NCBI RefSeq assembly: GCF_002863565.1
Contig: NZ_PGUW01000001.1
Location: 334,909-398,908, forward strand
Direction of reading: 5' to 3'
Length of the DNA: 64,000 nucleotides
Source: Bacillus sp. V5-8f
GTDB lineage: Bacteria > Bacillota > Bacilli > Bacillales > DSM-1321
The notes under the pieces are model-generated. The model did not search any database and was not told the DNA's origin. It saw only the letters and a list, made by a program, of their open reading frames with translations. A program made the position numbers and the translations under genes. This document shows, one piece after another, positions 42,056 through 51,886 of this stretch (within the stretch, counting starts at the first letter, position 1; every line of letters begins with the position of its first letter).

Positions 42056-43105
42056 TTACTCCACGGCTTCCCAAGCTGCAATTTCTTTTCGTACAATCGG
42101 GGCCACTTCTTTCCCTAAAAGCTCGATGGCTTTCATCACATCCGCATGTGGCATGCTCCCAACTGGGACATGCAGCATAAACCTTGTGATCCCTACTTTT
42201 TTTCGAAGGTGAATGATTTTTTGTGCCACGGTTTGCGGGTCTCCGACATACAGTGCTCCTTCAAAGCTGCGTGCCGCATCAAATGCTGCCCGGTCATAAT
42301 AACCCCAGCCCCGTTCTCTTCCAAGTACATTCATGACTTGTTGAGTCGGAGGAAAAAATTTATCTGCCGCCGTTTCGTTATCTTCCCATATAAAACCATG
42401 TGAATGGGACGCAACCGGCAGTTTGGAAATATCATGGCCAGCCTGGGCAGCTGCTTGTTTATACAGCTGGACAAGTGGAGCAAACTGGACAGGTCGTCCT
42501 CCTATGATTGCCAGAACCAGTGGTAGTCCCAACATGCCTGCTCGAATGACTGATTCACTGTTGCCCCCACTCCCTATCCATATAGGTAAAGGGTCTTGCA
42601 CTGGACGAGGATATATACCACGATTGTTTATGGCTGGGCGGTATTTACCAGACCAGGAGACTACTTCAGATTTTTGTAACGTTAGCAGCAGATCCAGCTT
42701 TTCTTCAAAGAGCTCATTATAGTCTTTTAACTCATACCCAAATAGTGGAAACGATTCAATAAAAGAACCTCGGCCCGCCATGATTTCCGCCCGACCATTC
42801 GAGATTCCATCAAGTGTAGCAAAATCCTGGAACACCCGAACAGGATCTGCGGAGGAAAGTACAGTAACCGCACTCGTCAACCGGATACGCTTCGTTTGTG
42901 AAGCCGCAGCAGCCAACACAACAGCTGGAGAGGATGCTGCAAAATCTTCACGATGGTGCTCGCCTACACCAAATACATCCAGCCCTACTTGATCAGCAAG
43001 TACAATTTCCTCAACGACTTCACGCAATCGTTGGGCATGGCTAATTACGTCCCCCGTTCGAACGTCAGGTGTTGTTTCTACAAACGTGCTGATCCCTATC
43101 TCCAA
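42056..43105 (-). CDS. LLM class flavin-dependent oxidoreductase
   Basis: A 349-residue bacterial luciferase-like TIM barrel: VFGVGEHHREDFAASSPAVV (about 44-63) and LPIWIGSGGNSESVIRAG (about 180-197) are LLM signatures, of the CE1758 family. It would use FMNH2 or F420-like reduced flavin to oxidise an unknown substrate. TTG 43105 is the start, seven bases after GGAGGG. Monocistronic; the gap downstream of its start on the other side is over 1 kb. Confidence 0.87.
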   Translation of the reverse strand: MEIGISTFVETTPDVRTGDVISHAQRLREVVEEIVLADQVGLDVFGVGEHHREDFAASSPAVVLAAAASQTKRIRLTSAVTVLSSADPVRVFQDFATLDGISNGRAEIMAGRGSFIESFPLFGYELKDYNELFEEKLDLLLTLQKSEVVSWSGKYRPAINNRGIYPRPVQDPLPIWIGSGGNSESVIRAGMLGLPLVLAIIGGRPVQFAPLVQLYKQAAAQAGHDISKLPVASHSHGFIWEDNETAADKFFPPTQQVMNVLGRERGWGYYDRAAFDAARSFEGALYVGDPQTVAQKIIHLRKKVGITRFMLHVPVGSMPHADVMKAIELLGKEVAPIVRKEIAAWEAVE

Positions 43106-43637
43106 TTACATTCCCTCCAAAATCGAGTTATTTTTACAACAGAAAAGTATTTTTACGCTTCTTATTTCATATTTATCTCAATACTTTTAATATACTGGAA
43201 AGTCGAGGTTTCTTCATTAAGAAGGATTGGTTAATTCTATTTTATCCAGCAATTACCCAAGCTTTAAGATATTGATTATTGACGATGGCTCAAAGGGATG
43301 ACTTTAAACGAAGATAATAAAGAGAATCGGTAAAACTATTAAAACACCACCCCATTATCTCAAATCGATTAAAGTTACTGGATACTTAGCAAAAGAAAAC
43401 GAAAAAAGCATAGAACATATTATTTATTCATAGTTAACAAGTGAAGGAAGGAGGTGTCCCTAGACATCACGGCCGTGGTTTTCCCTTTTTATAGAGACAT
43501 GAGTATTTTTATTGAAAAAAAAGCAACAACTATGATAGGGTGTACGTAATGCTTTCTATAATCAGCATGATTTAACCAATGAATATTTCCACTTACAGTT
43601 ATGCCTTAAAAATCCAAAAATAATTTGGATTTTATCA

Positions 43638-44196
43638 TTGCCATATATCTTGAATGTGGTAATATAGAAAGTGCGTAAATTGGAAAGCTGCTATTCGATA
43701 TATTGGGATCTTTCCAAGCAGATAATTTTTGACCACTTCCCTCCGAGGATGTTAAGGCCATACGGACAGCCGGGTCAAATGCCGATCGGCAACTTTAGTT
43801 GCCTTATTGATTGAGTTAAAAGCTCAAATTTTATAAGTTGGTTACTTTACAACCAGTGCAGATGCACATCAACTTGTGAAACGGTCAATAAGAGTGGAAA
43901 AAGTAATTATTTGCTATTAGACTCTGATCCTAAGATATATTCTGAATTTTAAAGAGCTTTCTTACAAAAGACGCAATTTTTATGTGCAAATTGCTTCTGT
44001 TATGGAGTTTCCATGCTTTTTAAATAGGATGATTATATCTAAAGCAAGTGTGATGCGCGATTATGCGTTTTTTGCACTTGCTTTTTATTTTGCCGAGTTA
44101 TTCACATTCACCCGTTTCCGGCAAATCTTGCAAGAGGCAAATGCTACGCAGTTAGGTTGTTATGGAATTTCTCTTCGCTTTAAAAATCTATTTAGT
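43638..44196 (+). promoter_or_regulatory. Long structured leader of the polyamine genes (unrecognised riboswitch-like RNA)
   Basis: Promoter TTGCCA-N16-TAATAT (43638-43665) starts a roughly 525-base untranslated leader. It holds an H-type pseudoknot (TGGAAAG 43681-43687 with CTTTCCA; loop CTGCT 43688-43692 with AGCAG 43717-43721), a stem TTGACC/GGTCAA (43729-43778) enclosing TCCG/CGGA, competing hairpins TGCC/GGCA (43780-43791) and GGCAAC/GTTGCC (43788-43803), a terminator at 44042-44086 and a TTTGCCG/CGGCAAA hairpin (44089-44125). No lysine, S-box, ykkC, T-box or M-box core is visible. The preceding 43106-43637 stretch shows no intact gene. Confidence 0.6.
44042..44088 (+). terminator. Intrinsic terminator within the polyamine leader
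   Basis: AAGCAAGTG (44042-44050) pairs with CACTTGCTT (44075-44083), followed by a T-rich run, 125 bases before the start codon of the first polyamine gene. Confidence 0.75.
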
Positions 44197-44210
44197 TAGG
44201 AGATAACAGA

Positions 44211-45446
44211 ATGGGAAAAGCGCTTATCATTGGCGCTGGTGGAGTAGCATCAGTAGCCATCCATAAATGTGTACAAAACAGTGATGTATTTGAAGAGATT
44301 TGTATTGCGAGCCGTACTAAGTCTAAATGTGACGAATTAAAAGCAAAACTGGACGGCGGCAAAACAAAAATTACGACTGCCCAGGTTGACGCAAACAATG
44401 TTGACGAACTGATTGCTTTAATTGAAGAAGTAAAACCTGATATCGTCATGAACTTGGCTTTGCCTTACCAGGATCTAACGATTATGGATGCTTGTCTTGC
44501 AACAAAGACACACTATATGGATACAGCAAACTATGAACCTGAAGATACAGCAAAATTTGAATACAAATGGCAGTGGGAATACCGCGAGCGCTTTGAAAAA
44601 GCCGGGATTACAGCTCTTTTAGGCAGTGGATTTGATCCAGGTGTAACCGGTGTATTCTCTGCTTATGCACTAAAGCATTATTTTGATGAAATTGAATATA
44701 TCGACATTCTTGACTGCAATGGCGGGGATCACGGCTATCCCTTTGCAACGAATTTCAACCCTGAAATCAATATCCGTGAAGTTTCCGCAAACGGTCGTTA
44801 TTGGGAAGACGGTGTATGGATTGAAACGGAACCAATGGAAATCAAACGCGTTTATAACTTCCCTGAAGTTGGCAAGAAAGACATGTACCTTCTTTACCAC
44901 GAAGAGCTCGAATCTCTTGCTAAAAACATCCCAGGGCTTAAGCGTATCCGTTTCTTCATGACATTTGGCGAAAGCTACCTAACTCACCTAAAGGCCCTTG
45001 AAAATGTAGGAATGACTTCCATTGAGCCGATCGAATTTGAAGGAAAACAAATCATTCCTCTTCAGTTCCTGAAGGCTGTTTTACCAGACCCTGCTACACT
45101 TGGACCGCGTACAGTTGGAAAAACTAACATCGGTTGTATCATCCAAGGGAAAAAGGACGGCAAAGAGAAAACGTATTACGTATATAATGTTTGTGATCAC
45201 CAAGCGTGCTACGAAGAAGTTGGTTCTCAAGCAATCTCCTATACAACAGGTGTTCCTGCGATGATCGGTGCAGCGATGATCATGACCGGAAAGTGGAACA
45301 AACCAGGCGTATACAATATTGAAGAATTTGATCCAGATCCATTCATGGAAGAATTGAATAAATGGGGACTTCCATGGGTAGAAGACTTTAATCCAGTGCT
45401 TGTTGATGAGCCTGTAAAAAAAAGTGAATCGGAGCTAGTCCGTTAA
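44211..45446 (+). CDS. Carboxynorspermidine/carboxyspermidine synthase (saccharopine dehydrogenase family)
   Basis: A 411-residue enzyme with N-terminal Rossmann GKALIIGAGGVASVAIHKCV (residues 2-21) and the motifs ALPYQDLTIMDACL and GSGFDPGVTGVFSAYALK of carboxynorspermidine dehydrogenases. It reductively joins aspartate semialdehyde to putrescine or diaminopropane using NADPH. The neighbouring decarboxylase starts 2 bases after the stop, and the two make an alternative polyamine route without S-adenosylmethionine decarboxylase. AGGAG is eight bases before ATG 44211. Expression is probably controlled by the long leader. Confidence 0.9.
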   Translation: MGKALIIGAGGVASVAIHKCVQNSDVFEEICIASRTKSKCDELKAKLDGGKTKITTAQVDANNVDELIALIEEVKPDIVMNLALPYQDLTIMDACLATKTHYMDTANYEPEDTAKFEYKWQWEYRERFEKAGITALLGSGFDPGVTGVFSAYALKHYFDEIEYIDILDCNGGDHGYPFATNFNPEINIREVSANGRYWEDGVWIETEPMEIKRVYNFPEVGKKDMYLLYHEELESLAKNIPGLKRIRFFMTFGESYLTHLKALENVGMTSIEPIEFEGKQIIPLQFLKAVLPDPATLGPRTVGKTNIGCIIQGKKDGKEKTYYVYNVCDHQACYEEVGSQAISYTTGVPAMIGAAMIMTGKWNKPGVYNIEEFDPDPFMEELNKWGLPWVEDFNPVLVDEPVKKSESELVR

Positions 45447-45447
45447 A

Positions 45448-46575
45448 ATGCGGTTTGAAGAATTACCGACTCCGTGCTATGTCGTCGATGAAGGTCTTGT
45501 TGAAAAAAACCTAAAAATCCTAAACGGAGTCATGGAACGGACAGGAGCTAAAATTGTTTTAGCACAAAAAGCATTTTCGATGACAACAATGTATCCCCTC
45601 ATTGGAAAATATTTATCTGGTACAACAGCAAGCGGGTTGTACGAGGCGCGGTTAGGTTACGAAGAAATGGGCAAAGAGAATCATGTCTTTGCCCCTGCCT
45701 ACCGTGATGATGAAATCGATGAAATTATCTCATTATGTGACCATATTATTTTTAATTCCTTCTCACAGTTGGAAAAATTCAAGGAAAAGGCGCTTAAAGC
45801 CGGGAGAAAAGTCGGCTTGCGCATTAATCCTGAACATTCAACACAAATTGGCCATGCCATTTATGATCCATGTTCACCAGGTTCTAGATTTGGTGTGACC
45901 AGCGAACACTTTCGTCCAGAGCTGCTTGAGGGTGTTTCAGGACTGCACTTCCATACACTTTGCCAGCAAAACTCTGACGATTTGGAAACTACTCTAAATG
46001 CGGTGGAAGAAAAGTTTGGCCAGTGGCTCCCGCAAATGGAATGGATTAACTTTGGCGGCGGCCATCATATTACAAGAGAAGATTATGATATTCCAAGATT
46101 AGAAGCGTGTATTAAAAGAATGCAGGATACATACGGTTTAGAAGTATATCTAGAGCCTGGAGAAGCCATTGCTCTTAATGCGGGTTATCTCATCACCTCC
46201 GTATTAGATTTACATGAAAACGGTATGGATATTGCTATTCTTGACACGTCTGCTACATGCCATATGCCTGATGTTTTAGAAATGCCTTATCGTCCTCCTC
46301 TTTTTGGCTCAGGGGAAGCTGGCGAGAAGCCATTCACTTATAGGCTTGGGGGCCAAACGTGCCTTACAGGAGATATCATTGGAGATTATTCTTTTGACCA
46401 GCCATTAAAGAGCGGCGATCGTTTAGTTTTCGGAGATATGGCAATTTATACCATGGTTAAGAATACCACCTTTAATGGTATGCCATTACCAGCGATTGCA
46501 GTGAAAGGCAAAGATGGAGATTGTAAAGTCGTACGCGAGTTTGGCTATCAGGATTTTAAGATGAGACTCGCATAA
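45448..46575 (+). CDS. nspC: Carboxynorspermidine decarboxylase NspC
   Basis: A 375-residue PLP fold III decarboxylase of the alanine-racemase-like class: the PLP lysine is K41 in VLAQKAFSM, with HFHTLCQQN, FGGGHHITREDYD and YLEPGEAIAL, then a C-terminal Cys region TCLTGDIIGDYSF. It decarboxylates carboxy(nor)spermidine to (nor)spermidine. It starts within two bases of the previous stop, which means translational coupling. A strong terminator follows. Confidence 0.93.
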   Translation: MRFEELPTPCYVVDEGLVEKNLKILNGVMERTGAKIVLAQKAFSMTTMYPLIGKYLSGTTASGLYEARLGYEEMGKENHVFAPAYRDDEIDEIISLCDHIIFNSFSQLEKFKEKALKAGRKVGLRINPEHSTQIGHAIYDPCSPGSRFGVTSEHFRPELLEGVSGLHFHTLCQQNSDDLETTLNAVEEKFGQWLPQMEWINFGGGHHITREDYDIPRLEACIKRMQDTYGLEVYLEPGEAIALNAGYLITSVLDLHENGMDIAILDTSATCHMPDVLEMPYRPPLFGSGEAGEKPFTYRLGGQTCLTGDIIGDYSFDQPLKSGDRLVFGDMAIYTMVKNTTFNGMPLPAIAVKGKDGDCKVVREFGYQDFKMRLA

Positions 46576-46629
46576 AAGGCATTTGTAACCGGACGGGTGT
46601 CCTTCAATATAGATGTGCAACAAAAAATG

Positions 46630-46666
46630 AACCAGACTCCTATTTTTAGAGTCTGGTTTTTTCTTA
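46630..46666 (+). terminator. Terminator of the polyamine operon
   Basis: AACCAGACTC pairs with GAGTCTGGTT around a 9-base loop, followed by a T-run. Confidence 0.9.
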
Positions 46667-46759
46667 ACAAATAGGCACGCAATGAGTGGCAGTTCCTTTC
46701 GTGAGCTTTCGTAAATGGTTGCAACAAGCGGACTTGAACCATAAAATATCGTGTTCTGG

Positions 46760-48007
46760 TTAGGCTTCTCTCACACCGTGAACTGGAATTCTAATTGTAA
46801 AAACTGTTCCCTTATGCGGAGTACTACAAACAGACAGAGTCCCTCCATGTAGCTCAATAATTTTCTTTGAAAGGGACAATCCTAAGCCCGTTCCGGTATC
46901 CTTTGTAGAGAAAAAAGGATCAAAAATATACTTTAAATGTTGGTTTTCGATTCCTCTCCCATTATCTTTGATTTGGAAGATGATATCATTCTTTTCTTTC
47001 GTACATACTAATTGAATCTGCAGGTCTTTGGTTCCTTTTGATTCTACTGCGTTATTAAATAAATTTATAAATACCTGAATGAGTTCACTTTGATTTACTA
47101 AAATGAGAATGTCTTCTAAAGACTCACTAATGTTCACAACTAGATCTACTTTTTTCAGAATGGCTTCACTGTACAACAGACCCTCAAAATGGGCTACTAA
47201 ATCACTGACCCGCTCAGGTACCTTCGTCATTGGCGATGACTTTGAGACCATTAAGAAGTCACTTATAATTTTATTTGCCCGGTCTAGCTCTGGTATTAAC
47301 AGTGTACGAAACAAGGTTGAATCTGCCTCTAGCTGTCCTTCCCCTATAAGCTGCAAATATCCGCGTACCGTTGTTAACGGATTTCTGACTTCGTGAGCGA
47401 TACTTGCTGATATTTGCCCGATCATATTCATTTTTTCCGCTTCTTTTAAATAATTTAAGAAATGGAAGAGACCAACCACCCTCAATACATTGCCGTTATC
47501 ATCATATATGATTCTAGTATTGATAATTCCGTAGTTTGAATCTAGAACTTCTTCATTATAAATTTCTTTCCCAGTCCTTAGCGTTTCTAGCAATTTAATT
47601 TGTGTCTCATCTATTTTTAATAAGTTAGAAATATGATTGCCCATTACATGTTCTTTGGTCTCATTCAAATCTATTAACGTTTGTTTGTTACAAAGAGTAA
47701 TCATCCCATCCTTATCAATAAACACAATATGATGAGGTACTACATCGAGCATTGATTGTAAAAACGTTTCGAGTTGCTCAAACTTATATCCAGTAGACAG
47801 AAACTTTAATTGGCTATTTTGCGTATCTTCTCCCTTAACCTCTTCCATAAGAATAGCTCTTTCATTTTTCTTTTTCCTAATTCTTATATTGGTTTTCGCA
47901 TCCATATAATCTATATCTATAGGAAGTTCTTCGATTAATCGTTTATACACCTCTAATTCCTCTTGAGATGAATCCGATCTTTGGAGGTTTTCTTTATACG
48001 TAGACAT
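46760..48007 (-). CDS. PAS-domain sensor histidine kinase, sporulation-kinase-like
   Basis: About 415 residues, no transmembrane helix: N-terminal charged region, PAS domain (about 85-195; HHIVFIDKDGMITLCNKQTL), HisKA with SASIAHEVRNPLTTVRGYLQ (about 211-230) and HATPase with NQSELIQVFINLFNNAVES, NGRGI and GTGLGLSLSKKIIELHGG. It resembles KinA/KinE-type kinases feeding Spo0F phosphorelays. GGGGTGAAAGCT fits ATG 48007; an ATG at 48046 lies in frame with no ribosome-binding site. It has no response-regulator partner nearby, as is usual for phosphorelay kinases. Confidence 0.87.
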   Translation of the reverse strand: MSTYKENLQRSDSSQEELEVYKRLIEELPIDIDYMDAKTNIRIRKKKNERAILMEEVKGEDTQNSQLKFLSTGYKFEQLETFLQSMLDVVPHHIVFIDKDGMITLCNKQTLIDLNETKEHVMGNHISNLLKIDETQIKLLETLRTGKEIYNEEVLDSNYGIINTRIIYDDNGNVLRVVGLFHFLNYLKEAEKMNMIGQISASIAHEVRNPLTTVRGYLQLIGEGQLEADSTLFRTLLIPELDRANKIISDFLMVSKSSPMTKVPERVSDLVAHFEGLLYSEAILKKVDLVVNISESLEDILILVNQSELIQVFINLFNNAVESKGTKDLQIQLVCTKEKNDIIFQIKDNGRGIENQHLKYIFDPFFSTKDTGTGLGLSLSKKIIELHGGTLSVCSTPHKGTVFTIRIPVHGVREA

Positions 48008-48225
48008 AGCTTTCACCCCAATTCTTTTCCCTTCAGGCTGGATCACGGAGAATTTAATTTATTATTTCTTTAATTAAAAAGTACTATTACTAAACAAAAA
48101 TACTATATTATAAAGTAATTAGCCAAAGAAATAGTTTATTTAAAAACAGTTCAACTTTATAAGCTAAGCTGTTTACTGGAGCTATATGTTACGGTTTACC
48201 CTATCCTCTCTAACCGGTTTATACT

Positions 48226-48264
48226 AAAAAAAGAACCTTCAATCCAAAGAAAGATCAAAGGCTC
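48226..48264 (-). terminator. Terminator of mqo
   Basis: GAGCCTT pairs with AAGGTTC (one G-U) with a T7 run on the minus strand, 140 bases after the mqo stop. The remaining 48008-48402 gap shows no gene and only AT-rich sequence. Confidence 0.6.
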
Positions 48265-48402
48265 TATGTTTTATTTTCAACCATACTGTATGTTACTCAA
48301 TTCTTTAATTTTATTTATCTCTAACTTTGAATCTCTTTTTTAATAGAAACGATTGTCTATTGTTGAACATTGTTTTTTAGATGGTTTCGTGAGTTTTCTA
48401 TT

Positions 48403-49911
48403 CTATAGATTAACGATCGACCGTTCTTTTTCACTTAAACCAAGCACCGTCGCTGTTGAAGTATGAATTTCATTCAGAAGCTCTGGGTTTTTCAATAGTG
48501 ACAGGCCATAAGAAGGAATCATTTCTTTGAGTTTTGGTTCCCACTCTTTCATTTGTTGCGGGAAGCATTTTTTGATTACTTCTAGCATAACATGAACAGC
48601 CGTAGAAGCACCTGGAGAAGCACCTAGCAATGCAGCAATCGAGCCATCAGCAGCAGTAATTACTTCCGTGCCAAATTGAAGTGTTCCTTTGCCGCCTGAC
48701 TCCGTATCTTTGATAACCTGCACACGTTGGCCTGCTACTACTAAGTCCCAGTCCTCGCTTTTCGCATTCGGGATGAACTCGCGTAACTCTTCCATACGCT
48801 GTTCTTTCGATAACATAACTTGCTGGATGAGGTATTTTGTCAATGCCATCTCTTTTGCGCCTGCCGCCAACATCGTTAAGACATTATTCGGTTTTACGGA
48901 AGTGACTAAATCAAACATTGAACCCGTTTTTAAGAACTTGGGCGAGAAACCGGCAAACGGTCCAAACAATAACGATTTTTTGTTGTCAATATATCGTGTG
49001 TCAAGATGCGGAACAGACATTGGTGGAGCGCCCACCCTCGCTTTGCCGTACACTTTTGCATGATGCTGTGCTACAACTTCCGGGTTATTACATACCATAA
49101 AAATTCCGCTTACAGGGAATCCGCCAATATGTTTTCCTTCAGGAATACCGGACTTTTGCAGTAAATGTAGGCTTCCGCCCCCGCCTCCGATAAAGACGAA
49201 TTTTGCTGTATGGCGCTGAACACTGCCGCTATTGACATTACGCACTTTTAATTCCCACGATCCATTGCTAGCACGTTTAATATTATCAACACTATGTTCG
49301 TATTTAATATCCACGTTTTTAGTCTTTAAGTGGTCAAATAACATGCGTGTTAAAGCACCAAAGTTAACATCTGTTCCGGTGTCAATTTTTGTTGCCGCAA
49401 TCGGTTCATTTGATGTCCGGCCTTCCATGATGAGTGGAATCCATTCTTTCAGTTTTTCAGGATCTTCGGCAAATTCCATCCCTTTGAACAGGGGATTGTT
49501 TGACAGCGCTTTAAAGCGTTTCTTTAGAAAAGTTACATTTTCTTCCCCTTGTACCATACTCATATGAGGCAAAGGCATGATAAAGTCATGTGGATTTTTG
49601 ATCAGCCCGCCTTTTACAAGGTAAGACCAAAACTGCATAGAAACCTGGAACTGTTCATTAATGTTAATTGCTTTACTAATATCTATAGATCCGTCTGGTT
49701 TTTCGACAGTGTAGTTAAGTTCGCACAGTGCTGCATGGCCTGTTCCCGCATTATTCCACTCGTTAGAGCTTTCCTCTCCTGCTTTTTCTAACTTCTCAAA
49801 CACTTTAATATTCCAATCCGGCCTTAATTCTTTCAAGATTGTCCCTAACGTCGCACTCATAATTCCGGCACCAATTAAGATAACGTCTGTGTTCTTCTGT
49901 ACGTTGCTCAT
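48403..49911 (-). CDS. mqo: Malate:quinone oxidoreductase
   Basis: A 502-residue FAD-dependent peripheral-membrane enzyme with N-terminal [17 protein letters not shown] (about 10-26), [20 protein letters not shown], and [20 protein letters not shown]. It oxidises malate to oxaloacetate and passes electrons to menaquinone, bypassing NAD malate dehydrogenase. B. subtilis lacks it, whereas many other Bacillaceae have it. GGAAGGGTATA precedes ATG 49911. Monocistronic; C-terminus [12 protein letters not shown]. Confidence 0.95.
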   Translation of the reverse strand: MSNVQKNTDVILIGAGIMSATLGTILKELRPDWNIKVFEKLEKAGEESSNEWNNAGTGHAALCELNYTVEKPDGSIDISKAININEQFQVSMQFWSYLVKGGLIKNPHDFIMPLPHMSMVQGEENVTFLKKRFKALSNNPLFKGMEFAEDPEKLKEWIPLIMEGRTSNEPIAATKIDTGTDVNFGALTRMLFDHLKTKNVDIKYEHSVDNIKRASNGSWELKVRNVNSGSVQRHTAKFVFIGGGGGSLHLLQKSGIPEGKHIGGFPVSGIFMVCNNPEVVAQHHAKVYGKARVGAPPMSVPHLDTRYIDNKKSLLFGPFAGFSPKFLKTGSMFDLVTSVKPNNVLTMLAAGAKEMALTKYLIQQVMLSKEQRMEELREFIPNAKSEDWDLVVAGQRVQVIKDTESGGKGTLQFGTEVITAADGSIAALLGASPGASTAVHVMLEVIKKCFPQQMKEWEPKLKEMIPSYGLSLLKNPELLNEIHTSTATVLGLSEKERSIVNL

Positions 49912-50433
49912 TATACCCTTCCTTATCCTCTATATTTGCAATAAAGAGTAGGCGCACTTGCTTAGGTGTTATAAAAAGCAAGGCGTCACCTAGGACACAC
50001 CTTTTTTTCTGTTTCAAATATAACCATATCATATCTATTATAATGATATATAGACGAAAATATCTACTATTTATAATAATTTATATATTAAAATAACTAA
50101 TGCTTTTTCATAATTTTAACTTATTACCTGTTGGCAAAAAAGCGTAAATTCCGCCCATAAGTCCCTTAAACTACATAAAACTAAGACCTGAACTCTACTT
50201 TTGGTAAGAGTTAAAGCCTTAGTTTGCTGATACTAGTAAATTAGCACTCTATGTTTTTTCATTACTTGTGGGATGTTTGTTCCTTACCTATGAAGTACCT
50301 TGTCAAGCAACAATATAAATTTTCCATTTAGTATCTCCACAAGAACGCTTTTATATTATATACATTATGGAACATTTGGTTTGTATGCATGCAAAAACAA
50401 AGGTTGGAAATTTTTATTAGCTGGAGGATGAAA
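49912..50433. other. Gene-free AT-rich interval upstream of mqo
   Basis: This 522-base gap contains the divergent promoter region of mqo and a two-part hairpin at 50178-50225 (AAACTAAG/CTTAGTTT enclosing AACTCT/AGAGTT) with only a short T-run on the minus strand. I see no gene in it. Confidence 0.4.
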
Positions 50434-50603
50434 ATGAACTTACAATCTGGAACCCTTTATTAGCCAACTACTTTTCCCGACGCTCCCTCATACGCTCCAC
50501 TGGAAGAAGACTTATATTATGATGCATTAATTATTGGGGGTGGGAGTTCCGGGGCCAAGTATGCTTTTATCTTGCTGACACTGATTTAGATGAAAAGGTA
50601 TAA
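50434..50603 (+). pseudogene. N-terminal remnant of an FAD-dependent oxidoreductase (DAO-like)
   Basis: After AGCTGGAGGATGAAA, ATG 50434 opens MNLQSGTLY then TAG (50461-50463, where relatives have Trp), and continues PTTFPDAPSYAPLEEDLYYD then LIIGGGSSGAK, the FAD-binding motif. A frameshift follows, restoring YLADTDLDEKV for the last codons. Everything beyond the first 60 residues is gone. The intact family is a 350-400-residue FAD-dependent oxidoreductase. It is a dead remnant, upstream of a Gfo/Idh/MocA gene. Confidence 0.75.
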
Positions 50604-50650
50604 TTTTAATGAGCCATAAAAACGAACTATATATAGATGAGGTGTGATTA

Positions 50651-51559
50651 ATGAAAGTTGGCATTATTGGATTAGGAGATATCGCTAAGAAGGCATACCT
50701 GCCAGTCCTTTCAGAAAAAGAAGGAATCGAACTCGTACTATGCACAAGAAATACCGACACTCTTGTCAGCTTATCCAATAAATACAGGATTCCTAAAATT
50801 GCCGACAATGTGGATGATCTTATAAGCAAAAAAGTTGATGCTGCCATTATCAGCACGGCAACTGAGTCACATTTTGAAATCGGGGAAAAATTGCTAAAAA
50901 ACGGGATACATGTGTACATAGACAAGCCCCTCTCATTGAATTATGAAGAATCTGAAAGACTTGTTTCCCTGGCAAAAGAAAAAGGCAAGATTGCAATGGT
51001 TGGCTTCAACAGGCGTTTCATTCCTAGAGTACGAGAGCTTAAGGAAAGTGGAAAAGCAAGCCTCATCTTGATACAAAAAAACCGATATGCCGCGCCAGAT
51101 CATGTAAGGAGATTTATTGTAGAGGATTTCATCCATGTTGTAGATACACTTAGATTTCTTATGAATACAGATGTTCAAGACATAAAAGTAGAGTTTCTTA
51201 AGGAGAAAGAGCTCCTCAACCATGTCATCATACAGCTGACTGGAGAGGGATGTACCGCTATCGGAATCATGAATAGAAACGGCGGCGTGACAGAAGAAAT
51301 CATAGAATACCATGCCGGTCATCACAAATATGTAGTGGATAATCTTGTCGAAACCACTCATTATCATAGTAAAGATTCCAATGTTGTTAAATTCGGCGAT
51401 TGGGTACCGACACTGCAAAAAAGAGGCTTTTATCAGATCATCAATCACTTTATACAATGCGTGCAAAACAACGAAACTCCTGACCCATCCATAGACGATT
51501 CATTGATTACCCATAAGATTTGTGAGAGGATTGTTAAGACTATAAATTCTGAAGCTTAA
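50651..51559 (+). CDS. Gfo/Idh/MocA family oxidoreductase
   Basis: A 302-residue protein with N-terminal Rossmann KVGIIGLGDIAKKAYLPVL (residues 2-20), the HVYIDKPLSLNYEES motif with the catalytic-type lysine (about 90-104) and a shortened C-terminal domain. It probably oxidises or reduces a sugar derivative or related compound with NAD(P). The ribosome-binding site is GATGAGGTGTG. It is monocistronic; no sugar genes adjoin it, so the substrate is unknown. Confidence 0.85.
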   Translation: MKVGIIGLGDIAKKAYLPVLSEKEGIELVLCTRNTDTLVSLSNKYRIPKIADNVDDLISKKVDAAIISTATESHFEIGEKLLKNGIHVYIDKPLSLNYEESERLVSLAKEKGKIAMVGFNRRFIPRVRELKESGKASLILIQKNRYAAPDHVRRFIVEDFIHVVDTLRFLMNTDVQDIKVEFLKEKELLNHVIIQLTGEGCTAIGIMNRNGGVTEEIIEYHAGHHKYVVDNLVETTHYHSKDSNVVKFGDWVPTLQKRGFYQIINHFIQCVQNNETPDPSIDDSLITHKICERIVKTINSEA

Positions 51560-51564
51560 TAGAT

Positions 51565-51600
51565 GAAAAAACCAATGTAGGTTTAACATTGGTTTTTTCA
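51565..51600 (+). terminator. Terminator of the Gfo/Idh/MocA gene
   Basis: GAAAAAACCAATGT pairs with ACATTGGTTTTTTC, a perfect 14-bp AT-rich stem with T-run six bases after the stop. Confidence 0.85.
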
Positions 51601-51633
51601 TTATCGTTCTTTAGTAAACAAAACCAATTTTAT

Positions 51634-51859
51634 TTATAATAAGGTTCCCCGTAATAAGTAAACAACATTCGATGCATCGCCATCATAGAAGAATACCCAA
51701 CACGTTAGTTCTTTCTTAAATTCAACCGGAATACTTGCCTAGCTCCCCGTTCCTTATGTCGTCCGCTGATATGGCTTTAACATCTACATTCCAGTCTTTA
51801 TATGCCAAATGTGGATGCTGTTCCTCCATATAATGTCTAAATACTTTAATCACGCTCAT
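51634..51859 (-). pseudogene. Frameshifted small-protein gene
   Basis: ATG 51859 after GGGGAGCGAGCAATAA reads MSVIKVFRHYMEEQHPHLAY and continues to ADDIRNGELGKYSG, then stops at TGA. A shifted frame picks up immediately with PVEFKKELTCWVFFYDGDAS, then VVYLLRGTLL and TAA at 51634. The joined protein would have about 75 residues, with acidic and aromatic residues, and no family I know. One frameshift separates the halves (226 bases, not a multiple of three). Confidence 0.6.
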
Positions 51860-51886
51860 GTTATTGCTCGCTCCCCTTATAGGTTG

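Noticed and set aside
43240..43440. Glycosyltransferase-like peptide (KILIIDDGSKG) and a further protein-like string
   Set aside because: The match to the GT2 IDDGS motif is only ten residues, with stops directly after; too short to call a remnant.
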